Positions 50,791-59,538 are shown, counted from the stretch's first letter. The stretch: DNA of 64,000 nt from Paenibacillus_E qinlingensis (GCF_028746185.1 NZ_JAQIVH010000029.1:1-64000); one strand, 5' to 3'. A program made the numbers and translations. Notes: a model not told the origin generated them from the sequence alone.

Positions 50791-51316
50791 GGGGTTAGCG
50801 TAGCCTCCCGCGAAGCTGTAGCGGTGAAAAACACGCTTACAGCGTCGTGCCGAACCGAATAGTGCCGTTGACCGAGCTGTAGCGGTGAAAAACACGCTTA
50901 CAGCGTCGTGCCGAACCGAATAGTGCCGTTGACCGAGCTGTAGCGGTGAAAAACGCGCTTACAGCGTCGTGCCGAGCCGAATAGTGCCGTTGACCGAGCT
51001 GTAGCGGTGAAAAACGCGCTTACAGCGTCGTGCCGAGCCGAATAGTGCCGTTGACCGAGCTGTAGCGGTGAAAAACGCGCTTGCAGCGTCGCGAAGAACT
51101 GAGCCGTTCAAGGGGAAGGTTTAATCCCCCGAGGGTTTAACTTGTCGCGTTCCTTCAACTGTTGCTTTTTAGGACAATCGTTGTTCGTCGAGGAACTTGG
51201 AGTAGCTGATGATCTGAAATCCCTCATTGAAGGATTCAATTTTGCACTCATTTTTATATTTTTTTCAGCCTTTTCACTCATTCACATACAATCCCATTCC
51301 CTAAGGAGGAAGCATA
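50791..51316. repeat. Five 61-bp tandem repeats with hairpins in purN-purH gap
   Basis: GCGGTG recurs at 50821, 50882, 50943, 51004 and 51065, exactly 61 bp apart, spanning about 50814-51092 with a partial last unit. Each unit contains GCTGTAGCG...CGCTTACAGC, an imperfect hairpin of about 28 nt. Copies differ by a few A/G changes (two early units ACACGC, AACCGA; later units ACGCGC, GAGCCGA). The remaining 51093-51316 is AT-rich leader with AGGAGGAAG for purH and no supported gene. Confidence 0.9.
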
Positions 51317-52864
51317 GTGGCAATCAAAAGAGCACTGATCTCCGTTTTCGATAAAACGGGCATCGTTGAATTCGCGAGCGAGCTGTCAAAGCTGGGCGTT
51401 GAGATCATTTCCACAGGTGGTACGCTTAGTTTGTTAAAGGATAAAGGGGTACCGGTTATCGGTATTTCGGAGGTTACAGGGTTCCCGGAAATCATGGACG
51501 GCCGTGTGAAAACACTTCACCCGAACGTGCATGGCGGACTTTTGGCTGTTCGTGACAACGAAGAGCACCAAGCGAGCATGAAAGAGCTTGGCCTGGAGTA
51601 CATTGATCTTGTTGTCGTGAATTTGTATCCTTTTGCAGAGACGATTGCGAAGCCTGACGTGACTTACGAAGATGCGATCGAGAACATCGATATCGGTGGA
51701 CCTACCATGCTTCGTTCCGCAGCGAAAAACCATGCTTTCGTTTCCGTTATCGTTGACACTAACGACTACGCGAAAGTTCTGGAAGAAGTGCAAGAGACTG
51801 GTGACACAACGCTGGCAACGCGTAAACGTCTTGCAGCAAAAGTGTTCCGTCACACAGGCGCTTACGATGCTTTGATTGGTGACTATTTGACTGGCCTCCA
51901 AGGCGAGCCTTACCCAGAGCGTTACACAGTAACGTATGAAAAAATGCAAGAGCTTCGCTACGGCGAGAACCCGCACCAAAGCGCAGCGTTTTACCGCACG
52001 CCGAATGCGGCTGCTGGCAACATCACAACGGCTGAACAATTACACGGTAAAGAATTATCGTACAACAATATTAATGACGCTAACACAGCGCTACAGATCG
52101 TAAAAGAGTTCAGCGAGCCTGCAGTTGTTGCCGTTAAGCACATGAACCCTTGCGGCGTAGGTATCGGTACGAATGTGCTTGAAGCTTACACGAAAGCGTA
52201 CAATGCAGATCCGACTTCCATCTTCGGTGGGATCGTGGCTGCAAACCGTGCGATCGACGAAGCGACTGCACAATTGTTGCATGAGATCTTCTTGGAGATC
52301 GTTATCGCGCCAGATTTTACACCAGAAGCCCTTGAGATTCTGGCTAAAAAGAAAAACATCCGCTTACTCAAAGTAGCCGGTTTGGATACCATTGCTGGTC
52401 GTGAGTCCCAGCCCGTGATTACAACTGTTGAAGGCGGCATGCTAGTACAAGCTAGCGACGCTCGTCAACTGACAGAAGCTGATCTGAAAGTCGTTTCCGA
52501 GCGTCAACCGACAGCGGAAGAGATGAAGCAATTGCTTTTCGCATGGAAAGTCGTTAAGCACGTTAAATCTAACGCCATCGTACTTGTGGCTGACGATATG
52601 ACTGTGGGCGTAGGTGCGGGTCAAATGAACCGTGTCGGCGCAGCGAAAATCGCGATCGAGCAAGCTGGCGACAAGTCGAAGGGTTCCGTCCTTTCGTCCG
52701 ATGCGTTCTTCCCGATGGGCGATACACTCGAAATGGCAGCAAAAGCAGGCATCACAGCAGTGATTCAGCCAGGCGGCTCCATCAAAGACGAAGAATCTAT
52801 TCGTGTAGCGAACGAAAATGGCATTGCAATGGTCATGACAGGCGTTCGTCACTTTAAACACTAA
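51317..52864 (+). CDS. purH: AICAR transformylase / IMP cyclohydrolase
   Basis: This 515-residue bifunctional enzyme completes IMP. The N-terminal MGS-like cyclohydrolase domain (about 1-195) shows ALISVFDKTGIVEFA, STGGT and FPEIMDGRVKTLHP. The C-terminal transformylase shows LRYGENPHQSAAFY, AVKHMNPCGVG with the catalytic histidine and GAGQMNRVGA. Initiation is at GTG after AGGAGGAAG. The preceding repeat array is the only large gap inside the operon. Confidence 0.96.
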   Translation: MAIKRALISVFDKTGIVEFASELSKLGVEIISTGGTLSLLKDKGVPVIGISEVTGFPEIMDGRVKTLHPNVHGGLLAVRDNEEHQASMKELGLEYIDLVVVNLYPFAETIAKPDVTYEDAIENIDIGGPTMLRSAAKNHAFVSVIVDTNDYAKVLEEVQETGDTTLATRKRLAAKVFRHTGAYDALIGDYLTGLQGEPYPERYTVTYEKMQELRYGENPHQSAAFYRTPNAAAGNITTAEQLHGKELSYNNINDANTALQIVKEFSEPAVVAVKHMNPCGVGIGTNVLEAYTKAYNADPTSIFGGIVAANRAIDEATAQLLHEIFLEIVIAPDFTPEALEILAKKKNIRLLKVAGLDTIAGRESQPVITTVEGGMLVQASDARQLTEADLKVVSERQPTAEEMKQLLFAWKVVKHVKSNAIVLVADDMTVGVGAGQMNRVGAAKIAIEQAGDKSKGSVLSSDAFFPMGDTLEMAAKAGITAVIQPGGSIKDEESIRVANENGIAMVMTGVRHFKH

Positions 52865-52931
52865 AACAATTGAGAATGCTCACGATTCGTAAGTGGACCG
52901 TGGGCATTCCCCATGAGAGGGGTTTCCAAAG

Positions 52932-54197
52932 ATGCGTGTATTAGTTATTGGACGTGGCGGACGCGAGCATGCCATTGTATGGGCACTAAGCAAAAGCCCA
53001 AAAATCAGCAAACTGTTCTGCGCACCAGGAAACGGCGGGATTGCCGGTTTAGCGGAATGCGTGCCGATCACGGAGCTTCAATTCGAAGAGATCAGCTCAT
53101 TTGCGAAGGAGCAAGCGATTGACTTGGTTATGGTTGCGCCTGATGATCCATTAGCGGCAGGTTTGGTCGATCATTTGGAGTCAAAAGGAATCGAAGCATT
53201 CGGCCCTCGCGCCAACGCAGCGATCATTGAAGGCAGCAAAGTGTTCATGAAGCAGCTGCTCAAAAAATACAGCATTCCTACGGCGACTTACGAGTCATTC
53301 GACGCGTATGAGCCGGCACTTGCTTACTTGCGCTCGCAAACGGCGCCAATCGTGATTAAAGCAGACGGCTTAGCCGCTGGTAAAGGTGTTACGGTTGCCC
53401 AAACGATGGAAGAAGCGGAAGCTGCGTTGAAAGACATCATGGTTGGGCAGGTTTTTGGGGCATCGGCAGGCGCGAGCGTCGTGATCGAGGAGTTCCTGAC
53501 AGGACAAGAGATGTCCTTGTTGGCTTTCGTTGATGGTTCGACTGTGCGTTTGATGGTGCCTTCGCAGGATCATAAGCCGGTTTTTGATAACGATAAAGGA
53601 CCGAACACAGGCGGAATGGGAACATACTCCCCACTTCCACATATTCCTGAGTCCATCGTGCAAGAAGCACTTGTGAACATCGTTCAGCCTACGGCTGATG
53701 CGATGGTGGCAGAAGGCCGTCCGTTCAAAGGCGTGCTGTATGCGGGTCTGATTTTGACGCCTAACGGTGTGAAAACAATTGAGTTCAACGCACGCTTCGG
53801 TGACCCGGAGACGCAGGTGATTTTGCCGCGATTGAAAACGGATTTGCTGGATATTTTCCTAGCGATCAACAACGGCACGTTGGCTGAGCAGTCGATCGAG
53901 TGGAGCGAACAAGCGGCAGTATGCGTGATCGTAGCTTCACCTGGTTACCCTGGACCGTATCCGAAAGGATTGCCGATTACTGGCTTAGATCAAGTGCAGG
54001 ATGCGCTTGTGTTCCACGCGGGTACAGCAGTTGATGAGAACGGGCAAATCGTCACCAATGGTGGACGTGTGCTTGGTATCACGGGCCTTGGCAAGGACAT
54101 CGTAGAAGCTCGTCAGAAGGCTTATGCGGACGCGGATCGGATTCATTTTGAAGGTAAGCATTACCGGACGGATATTGCGATGAAGGCATTGAAATAG
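52932..54197 (+). CDS. purD: GAR synthetase
   Basis: This 421-residue ATP-grasp ligase joins phosphoribosylamine and glycine. Motifs are LVIGRGGREHAI at the N-terminus, IKADGLAAGKGVTVA in the ATP lid, NTGGMGTYSP, and EFNARFGDPETQ for metal binding. GAGAGGGG precedes the ATG. It is the last gene of the pur operon and is followed by a terminator-like hairpin. Confidence 0.96.
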   Translation: MRVLVIGRGGREHAIVWALSKSPKISKLFCAPGNGGIAGLAECVPITELQFEEISSFAKEQAIDLVMVAPDDPLAAGLVDHLESKGIEAFGPRANAAIIEGSKVFMKQLLKKYSIPTATYESFDAYEPALAYLRSQTAPIVIKADGLAAGKGVTVAQTMEEAEAALKDIMVGQVFGASAGASVVIEEFLTGQEMSLLAFVDGSTVRLMVPSQDHKPVFDNDKGPNTGGMGTYSPLPHIPESIVQEALVNIVQPTADAMVAEGRPFKGVLYAGLILTPNGVKTIEFNARFGDPETQVILPRLKTDLLDIFLAINNGTLAEQSIEWSEQAAVCVIVASPGYPGPYPKGLPITGLDQVQDALVFHAGTAVDENGQIVTNGGRVLGITGLGKDIVEARQKAYADADRIHFEGKHYRTDIAMKALK

Positions 54198-54212
54198 ATT
54201 GTAGGAACAACA

Positions 54213-54276
54213 AAACACAGTCCTCTTAGAAGCGAATACCCGATTGTGGGCGTGCGCGTGGGGGCTGTGTTTATTT
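54213..54276 (+). terminator. Probable pur operon terminator
   Basis: AAACACAG and CTGTGTTT pair around a long loop that can itself fold. The tail TATTTC is only moderately T-rich. Position, 16 bp after purD, supports it. Confidence 0.5.
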
Positions 54277-54296
54277 CATGTCAGGGGGATTGGCGG

Positions 54297-54485
54297 GATA
54301 ACTGGATTTCATGCAGCTGATTTGGTAGGAATCTCGCATTTTAGACGAATAGCTGGATTTCCTCCATCTAATTTAAGCAGTTTCAGCCTAATTGGGCAAA
54401 ATGATCAGAAATAACTGTAGATTTTCCATCTAAGTCCGATAATAAGAGGGATGGCTGAGAAATAGCTGTAGGTTATCCAGTTACT
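54297..54485. repeat. Dispersed repeat family A, third locus
   Basis: At least four copies of the roughly 25-bp element: ATAACTGGATTTCATGCAGC, ATAGCTGGATTTCCTCCATC, ATAACTGTAGATTTTCCATC and ATAGCTGTAGGTTATCCAGT. Spacing between copies is about 40-65 bp. The last copy touches the 3' end of the small - strand gene at 54481. Confidence 0.75.
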
Positions 54486-54609
54486 TCTTATCCCAACCGC
54501 GAATATATTTACTCCTGTTCTTGTAGACGAAATAACACGCCAATAAAGCAAGAACAATTAATGAAATGGACAGCCAGTGATCAGTGAAATATTGCCAAAG
54601 TGCTTGCAT
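54481..54609 (-). CDS. Small single-span membrane protein, 42 residues
   Basis: This short - strand gene begins MQALWQYFTDHWL, then has a hydrophobic segment (about residues 13-31, SISLIVLALLACYFVY) and a basic tail ending RGWDKK. GGGAGG lies six bases before the ATG. The one membrane segment with a positive C-terminal side suggests an N-out or N-in anchor protein with no recognised function. The coding frame, ribosome binding site and amphipathic layout are convincing although it is very short. It overlaps the edge of a dispersed repeat at its 3' end. Confidence 0.7.
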   Translation of the reverse strand: MQALWQYFTDHWLSISLIVLALLACYFVYKNRSKYIRGWDKK

Positions 54610-54703
54610 AAAGAACCTCCCAAATGTGGAGAAGCATGGTAGGTTTAGTTTCGTGAATGAGGGCTGTTTTTATACAGAGCATAGATAAGAAGGGGAATTG
54701 CCG

Positions 54704-55621
54704 ATGTTTGATAAAAGAATGCTGATACTCTCCACGATCATATCGCTGGTTGGGGTATTGGCTGGATGTGGAGATAAGCAGCCAGTACCTGTGGCGTTGC
54801 CTACAACGGAGGCTGTGCAAAGTGATTCGCCGCAGGCAACAGCAGCGCAGGCAACGGCTGCGCCCTTGGAGGTGAAAGCAACAGCTACGCCTTCGCCAAC
54901 AGCGGCTCCGACACCTGTCGCAACGCCAGAAACGAAGCCAACACCAACGAAGACGCCAGCTCCAACCACGTTGCCGAGTGTCTCTAAGAGCAATAAGCTT
55001 GTGATGATCGACCCTGGACATCAACGGGTTGGTAATAACGCACCTGAGCAAGTCGGGCCAGATACGCGGGAAACGAAGGCTAAGGTCAGCTCCGGCACAG
55101 TTGGGGTACGTACGAAGAAACCAGAGTATGTACTCAATCTGGAGGTGTCCGTGTTGCTTAAAGCAGAGCTAGCTCGACGGGGAATCAACGTTACAATGAC
55201 GCGCGAGACGCATGATGTGGATATTAGCAACAAGCAGCGTGCGGATATGGCGAATGAGGCAGGAGCGGCGCTGGTTGTACGGATTCATGCAGATGGTGAC
55301 GCCTCGGCAAGTACGAAGGGGTTTTCGGTGCTGTATCCGTCAGCTGCGCAACCAGCTGTGAAGCCTATCGCAGCGGAAAGTAAGCAGGCCGCTAGTTTGC
55401 TCCTAGCCGGCTTGCAGCAAGCGACAGGCCAGAAGGGACGCGGGCTTTCGGCGCGAGATGATCTGAGCGGCTTCAATTGGTCGAAGGTACCCGTCGTGCT
55501 CGTGGAGATAGGGTTCATGACGAATCCGGAAGAGGACGAGCTCATGTCGGAAGCGGCGTATCAGCAGAAGCTTGCATTCGGGATCGCGGATGGGATTGAG
55601 CAGTTTGTGAACGGTAAGTGA
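54704..55621 (+). CDS. N-acetylmuramoyl-L-alanine amidase lipoprotein
   Basis: This 305-residue protein has a lipoprotein signal with lipobox VLAGC (Cys22). A Pro/Thr/Ala-rich linker runs to about residue 90 (PTPTKTPAPTTLP type), followed by an Amidase_3 catalytic domain. Zinc ligands are visible as MIDPGHQ, the Glu of NLEVSVLL, and the His of VVRIHADGD; EIGFMTNPEED supplies the catalytic glutamate. It should cut the amide between muramic acid and the stem peptide at the outer face of the membrane. The ATG at 54704 is used because AAGGGG sits ten bases upstream; a TTG six bases earlier is too close. Confidence 0.9.
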   Translation: MFDKRMLILSTIISLVGVLAGCGDKQPVPVALPTTEAVQSDSPQATAAQATAAPLEVKATATPSPTAAPTPVATPETKPTPTKTPAPTTLPSVSKSNKLVMIDPGHQRVGNNAPEQVGPDTRETKAKVSSGTVGVRTKKPEYVLNLEVSVLLKAELARRGINVTMTRETHDVDISNKQRADMANEAGAALVVRIHADGDASASTKGFSVLYPSAAQPAVKPIAAESKQAASLLLAGLQQATGQKGRGLSARDDLSGFNWSKVPVVLVEIGFMTNPEEDELMSEAAYQQKLAFGIADGIEQFVNGK

Positions 55622-55715
55622 GAGTTGTAACGGATCGCAACATGGTTTTATTTTCACAGATTCGAGAATAATGTAGATAATTGGCACTGATTAGGTTGTG
55701 AGAGGAGGTGTTGCT

Positions 55716-56513
55716 GTGCTGCCGGCATTTTTTATTGCGCATGGCTCACCGAGTTTGGCGATTGAGCAGCATGCGTATACGGAGTTTTTGCACAGACTTG
55801 TGATGTCGCTTCCAAAGCCAAAAGCTATCGTTGTGTTCAGTGCACACTGGGAAAGCGCTGTTCAGAAGATCAGCTCGGCTGTCGAGCCTGAGATGATGTA
55901 CGATTTCTCAGGTTACCCCGAAGAACTTTATGACATTAACTATCCGGCCAAAGGAGATCTTACCTTAAGCCTTCATATCCAGCAGTTGTTTCAGCAAGAA
56001 GGCATACGCTGTGAGCTGAATGACAGGCGAGGCTTGGATCACGGAGCGTGGGCGCCGCTCTCCATTATGTATCCCCATGCGCAGATCCCGGTTGTGACAC
56101 TTTCGGTTAACCCACGGTTAACACCTGAGGAGCATTACCGAATTGGTGCCGCTTTAAGCTCTTTGCGGGATGAGCAGGTGCTGATCATTGGCAGTGGCGG
56201 AACGGTTCACAATCTACGAAAGCTGGATGATAATAATCCAGTACCGCAACTGTGGGCCGTGGAGTTCGATGAGTGGCTAGAGGAGCAGCTCGAAACGTGG
56301 AACTTGGAGGCGCTGATTCGCTACGACGAGCGAGCGCCGCATGCGCGGGAGGCGGTGCCGACGCCGGAGCATTTTGTGCCATTGCTAGTCGCGATGGGAG
56401 CAGGAGATGCTACACGAAGCGCGAAGCTGTTGCACCATAGCTTCCAGATGGGCACCCTGAGCCTATGCTGCTGGATGTTCGGCAGTCTACGTATACGTAA
56501 GCAAGAGACATAA
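55716..56513 (+). CDS. Extradiol dioxygenase, 4,5-DOPA dioxygenase (YgiD/LigB) family
   Basis: This 265-residue protein is of the class III ring-cleaving dioxygenase family (LigB fold). Metal-binding histidines are in FIAHGSPS, VFSAHWES and RGLDHGAWAPL, and a later His in GSGGTVHNLR. The bacterial role is uncertain; E. coli YgiD acts on DOPA in vitro. A GTG start at 55716 is chosen because AGAGGAGG lies seven bases upstream; an earlier GTG at 55698 would place that site inside the gene. Confidence 0.87.
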   Translation: MLPAFFIAHGSPSLAIEQHAYTEFLHRLVMSLPKPKAIVVFSAHWESAVQKISSAVEPEMMYDFSGYPEELYDINYPAKGDLTLSLHIQQLFQQEGIRCELNDRRGLDHGAWAPLSIMYPHAQIPVVTLSVNPRLTPEEHYRIGAALSSLRDEQVLIIGSGGTVHNLRKLDDNNPVPQLWAVEFDEWLEEQLETWNLEALIRYDERAPHAREAVPTPEHFVPLLVAMGAGDATRSAKLLHHSFQMGTLSLCCWMFGSLRIRKQET

Positions 56514-56530
56514 GTTCGTTGTTGTTCGAA

Positions 56531-56557
56531 GGCCTGCGAATGCTGCAGGTTTTTTTG
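56531..56557 (+). terminator. Terminator after dioxygenase
   Basis: CCTGC pairs with GCAGG around a 7-nt loop, extended by weak pairs, followed by seven T. Confidence 0.75.
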
Positions 56558-56585
56558 TCGTTATGGTTGATGGCATGAGGCCGGA

Positions 56586-56999
56586 TCAATCCAGAAACCG
56601 CCCCTTATGCTCCGGCTTCGGCAGCATGCAATGGTCAGTCTTGCCGAACCAGCGATAGCGGTTGCGTGCGACGAAGCTGTATCCGAGATTGCGGATCGGA
56701 GCTGGAATCACAATCGCCGCGTAGGCGAGTGGCCATGCACCTCGCAAGCGCCGTGCAATGCGCAAAGCAGCTGAGCTGCGCGTATAAGTGCGGCCGTTTT
56801 CAATCAGCACAATGGTGCTGAGTTGATCTAGCGGCAGCTTGTGCTCGGCGAGCAGGCGTTGTCCCGTCTCCGACTGAAGAGAAGCGAAGTGAAACACGCC
56901 CTTCGGGTCGTTTCGCAGGATGAATTGCACCGCGCTGCTGCAGAGCAGGCAAACCCCGTCGAACAAAATGACAGCGTGACGATCAATATGAATAGACAT
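56586..56999 (-). CDS. DCC-family thiol-disulfide oxidoreductase-like protein (DUF393)
   Basis: This 137-residue protein has the DxxCxxC motif that names the family, DGVCLLC, near residues 15-21. FHFASLQSETGQ and a C-terminal FVARNRYRWFGKTDHCMLP complete the match. Such proteins are predicted to have thioredoxin-like redox activity but lack firm functional data. The start at 56999 has AAAGGAGA upstream on the - strand. Convergent with the dioxygenase gene. Confidence 0.85.
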   Translation of the reverse strand: MSIHIDRHAVILFDGVCLLCSSAVQFILRNDPKGVFHFASLQSETGQRLLAEHKLPLDQLSTIVLIENGRTYTRSSAALRIARRLRGAWPLAYAAIVIPAPIRNLGYSFVARNRYRWFGKTDHCMLPKPEHKGRFLD

Positions 57000-57124
57000 A
57001 GGTGTCTCCTTTGGTCCACACATTTGTTGGAGGAAGCTACTCCTAATTATACGACGTTCAGACGAATGAGCAACAGAGACGAGGCGGGGTTGACGAAAAG
57101 TGGATGAGGTTGTATAGTCTATAG

Positions 57125-57140
57125 ATACCCATAGGGGTAT
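57125..57140. promoter_or_regulatory. cstR: CstR/CsoR-type operator 1
   Basis: ATACCCATAGGGGTAT is a near-palindrome with the ATACCC/GGGTAT arms typical of CsoR-family operators. It lies upstream of the sulfur operon. Confidence 0.75.
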
Positions 57141-57193
57141 GGGTAATTAGACGTGTATGGGTTATGTGTTAGATTCTTTTTTTGCTCATTTAT

Positions 57194-57209
57194 ATACCCT
57201 ATAGGGTAT
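57194..57209. promoter_or_regulatory. cstR: CstR/CsoR-type operator 2
   Basis: ATACCCTATAGGGTAT is a perfect 16-bp palindrome, 41 bp upstream of the persulfide dioxygenase start, where it should overlap the promoter or start region of the transcript. Confidence 0.85.
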
Positions 57210-57249
57210 CGGTTTTAGCGTAAAGATACTCACTAACGGAGGGATTACG

Positions 57250-58725
57250 ATGGATCAAACCCAATTGCAAGGCATAGAAGCCGCTCAACTAGCTCTTAAA
57301 GTACTGAATCAGGAACCTATTTTTATTCTGGATGTTCGGAATGAAAGCGACTTTGCGGATTGGCGCGTGGAAGGCAAGGATGTTCAGACGCTGAACAAAC
57401 CTTATTACGAACTGATCGATGGCGTGGATGATATTCTCGATACAATCCCGAGCGAACGAGAGGTGCTGGTCGTCTGTGCGAAAGAAGGATCTTCCATTTT
57501 CGTAGCGGAGCAATTGATCGAGGCAGGCAGGACCAACGTTTCGTACCTCATCGGTGGTATGAAGTCATGGAGTGAGCAGCTCACACCTGTGAAAATCGGA
57601 GATCTGAACGATGGCGGAGAGATTTATCAATTCATCCGTATAGGCAAGGGCTGCTTGTCTTACATGGTCCTTTCACAAGGAGAAGCCGCGGTGATTGATG
57701 CGGTTCGGATGACGGATGTATTTGAACAATTTGCCCAGGAAAAGAACGTAACGATTACACATACCCTTGATACCCATCTCCATGCGGATCATATATCAGG
57801 CGGGCGACAGCTGGCGGCGGCAACTAACGGTTCCTATTGGCTCCCAGCTAAGGATGCGACAGAGGTAGAATTCCATTACGAAAAGCTCGAAGAAGGCAAC
57901 AATTTGATCATTGGCCAAACGGAAATCAGCATCCAGCCGATCTACTCGCCAGGCCATACCATCGGAAGCACATCATTCTTAATTGATGGTCAGTACTTGT
58001 TGTCGGGGGATATTTTATTCGTGAACTCCATTGGCCGGCCTGATCTAGCTGGTAAAGCAGAAGATTGGGTCTCCGATCTGAGAACAACGCTATATGAGCG
58101 TTATCGAGCACTATCCGAAGATTTGATCGTGCTTCCCGCCCATTTTGGCAAGGTGACAGAATTAGGTGAAGGTGGGCGCGTATCCGCGCGGCTTGGTGAT
58201 TTGTTTAGGCAGAATCCAGGACTCCAAATCGAAGATGCAGCGGTATTTAGACGCATGGTTACGGAGAACTTGCCACCACAGCCGAATGCGTATGTGGAGA
58301 TCAGACAGGCCAATATGGGCAAAATCCATCCGACACAGGAAGAGCAGCGGGAGATGGAGATAGGGCCGAATCGTTGTGCTGTTCATGATGGCGTATCAGA
58401 TGCCCAGGAGAAATTCCCTTTTACCATCACGAATGATGAGATTGGAGCCAAGCTTGCTGCTGGGGAGAAACTTCATATCCTAGATGTCCGTGAGCCGGCT
58501 GAATTTGCTAGTGGTCATATGCCTGGTGCGATGTCGATGCCGCTTGGCGAGCTAGAGAAGAGACTGTCGCAGCTCGAAACGGATCGCACATATTATCTGA
58601 TTTGCCGAACAGGAAGTCGCAGCGATAGAGCCTGCCATATCTTAGCGGAGCGAGGCTTTCCAAACATAAAAAACGTAACGCCTGGCATGTTGCAATGGAC
58701 TTTTGATATCGAAACTAAAAATTAA
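57250..58725 (+). CDS. cstB: Persulfide dioxygenase with two rhodanese domains (CstB-like)
   Basis: This 491-residue cytoplasmic protein has an N-terminal rhodanese-like domain (about 8-112, active-site-type Cys76 in VVCAKEGS). A metallo-beta-lactamase persulfide dioxygenase domain covers about 125-350, with His176, His178, Asp180 and His181 in HLHADH. A C-terminal rhodanese domain covers about 395-488, with Cys452 in CRTGSRS. It should oxidise low-molecular-weight persulfides to sulfite and move sulfane sulfur to thiosulfate, as for Staphylococcus CstB. First gene of the operon, below two CstR operators. Confidence 0.9.
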   Translation: MDQTQLQGIEAAQLALKVLNQEPIFILDVRNESDFADWRVEGKDVQTLNKPYYELIDGVDDILDTIPSEREVLVVCAKEGSSIFVAEQLIEAGRTNVSYLIGGMKSWSEQLTPVKIGDLNDGGEIYQFIRIGKGCLSYMVLSQGEAAVIDAVRMTDVFEQFAQEKNVTITHTLDTHLHADHISGGRQLAAATNGSYWLPAKDATEVEFHYEKLEEGNNLIIGQTEISIQPIYSPGHTIGSTSFLIDGQYLLSGDILFVNSIGRPDLAGKAEDWVSDLRTTLYERYRALSEDLIVLPAHFGKVTELGEGGRVSARLGDLFRQNPGLQIEDAAVFRRMVTENLPPQPNAYVEIRQANMGKIHPTQEEQREMEIGPNRCAVHDGVSDAQEKFPFTITNDEIGAKLAAGEKLHILDVREPAEFASGHMPGAMSMPLGELEKRLSQLETDRTYYLICRTGSRSDRACHILAERGFPNIKNVTPGMLQWTFDIETKN

Positions 58726-58740
58726 ATGGAGGTTATTAAG

Positions 58741-58965
58741 ATGGTTAATATAATTGTGGATGCGAAAGGTTTGGCATGTCCGATGCCGATTGTGAAAGCC
58801 AAAAAAGGGATGGATACGCTGGAAGCAGGACAAATTATGGAGCTGTTGACGACGGATAAGGGATCGATGAAGGATTTTCAGGCATGGGTAGGCAAAACCA
58901 AACATGAGCTGTTGGAAGCGAAAGAAGATCAGGGTGTATTTACGTTTATCGTGAGGAAAGGATGA
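58741..58965 (+). CDS. TusA-like sulfur carrier protein
   Basis: This 74-residue SirA/TusA-fold protein has the persulfide-carrying cysteine in the GLACPMPIVKAKK motif near residue 13. The start at 58741 has GGAGG ten bases upstream; the ATG at 58726 overlaps that site. Its stop overlaps the DsrE-like gene by four bases. In CstR operons TusA-like proteins relay sulfane sulfur between rhodaneses and downstream enzymes. Confidence 0.9.
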   Translation: MVNIIVDAKGLACPMPIVKAKKGMDTLEAGQIMELLTTDKGSMKDFQAWVGKTKHELLEAKEDQGVFTFIVRKG

Positions 58966-59459
58966 GCAGAATGGCGGATAGGGACACCAAGGAAAAAACA
59001 ACGATTGTGCTCTTTAGCGGGGAACTGGACAAAGCGATTGCTGCTTTTATCATTGCAAATGGGGCGGCCGCCTATGATCACGAGGTTACGATTTTCTTCA
59101 CCTTCTGGGGGCTCAACACACTGCGTAAAGATCAGAAAATAGCTGTAAAGAAAGGTTTTATCGAGCGAATGTTCGGTAAAATGATGCCACGCGGTGCAGA
59201 TAAACTAGGTTTGTCCAAAATGAACTTCGGCGGCATGGGGCCGCAAATGATCAAGCATGTGATGAAAAAGCATAATGCACTTTCGCTTCCTCAATTGATT
59301 GAGCTAGCCCAAGAGCAAGGCATCCGTTTAGTCGCGTGCACGATGACGATGGATTTACTCGGGTTGCAGGAGGAGGAGCTGCTGGATGGGGTTGAACATG
59401 CGGGAGTTGCTGCTTATTTAGGCGATGCGACGGATGCGAAAGTGAACTTATTTATTTAG
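58962..59459 (+). CDS. DsrE/DsrF-like protein (DrsE2 family)
   Basis: This 165-residue protein is of the DsrE-like fold: TTIVLFSGELDKAIAAFIIA, HEVTIFFTFWGLN, a Met/Gly-rich loop ERMFGKMMPRGADKLG, and a conserved cysteine in LVACTMTMDLLG that could carry persulfide. These accompany TusA and rhodaneses in sulfur trafficking operons. Start overlaps the tusA-like stop (ATGA); a second ATG three codons later is possible. Confidence 0.87.
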   Translation: MSRMADRDTKEKTTIVLFSGELDKAIAAFIIANGAAAYDHEVTIFFTFWGLNTLRKDQKIAVKKGFIERMFGKMMPRGADKLGLSKMNFGGMGPQMIKHVMKKHNALSLPQLIELAQEQGIRLVACTMTMDLLGLQEEELLDGVEHAGVAAYLGDATDAKVNLFI

Positions 59460-59522
59460 TTGGCGGGGCAGAATACCGGGACAGGATTTCATATTGTTTT
59501 CAACGGAAACATGGGCAATAAT

Positions 59523-59538
59523 ATACCTATACAGGTAT
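59523..59538. promoter_or_regulatory. cstR: CstR/CsoR-type operator 3
   Basis: ATACCTATACAGGTAT has perfect ATACCT/AGGTAT arms, 19 bp upstream of the cstR start. It suggests autoregulation and a separate transcript for cstR and the anchored rhodanese. Confidence 0.75.

Noticed and set aside
50209..50895. Opposite-strand open frame across purN and the 61-bp repeats
   Set aside because: It is a shadow of purN in a GC-rich region, without a ribosome binding site.
50814..51092. 61-bp direct repeats as a possible CRISPR array
   Set aside because: Units abut with no variable spacers, and no cas genes are near. They are plain tandem repeats.
51142..51354. Open frame of 70 codons in the purN-purH gap
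   Set aside because: It overlaps the purH start and ribosome binding site, and has no matching start signal or family.
54581..55051. Opposite-strand open frames over the amidase linker
   Set aside because: Arg/Cys/Trp-rich antisense of the Thr/Pro/Ala linker, typical of a shadow frame.
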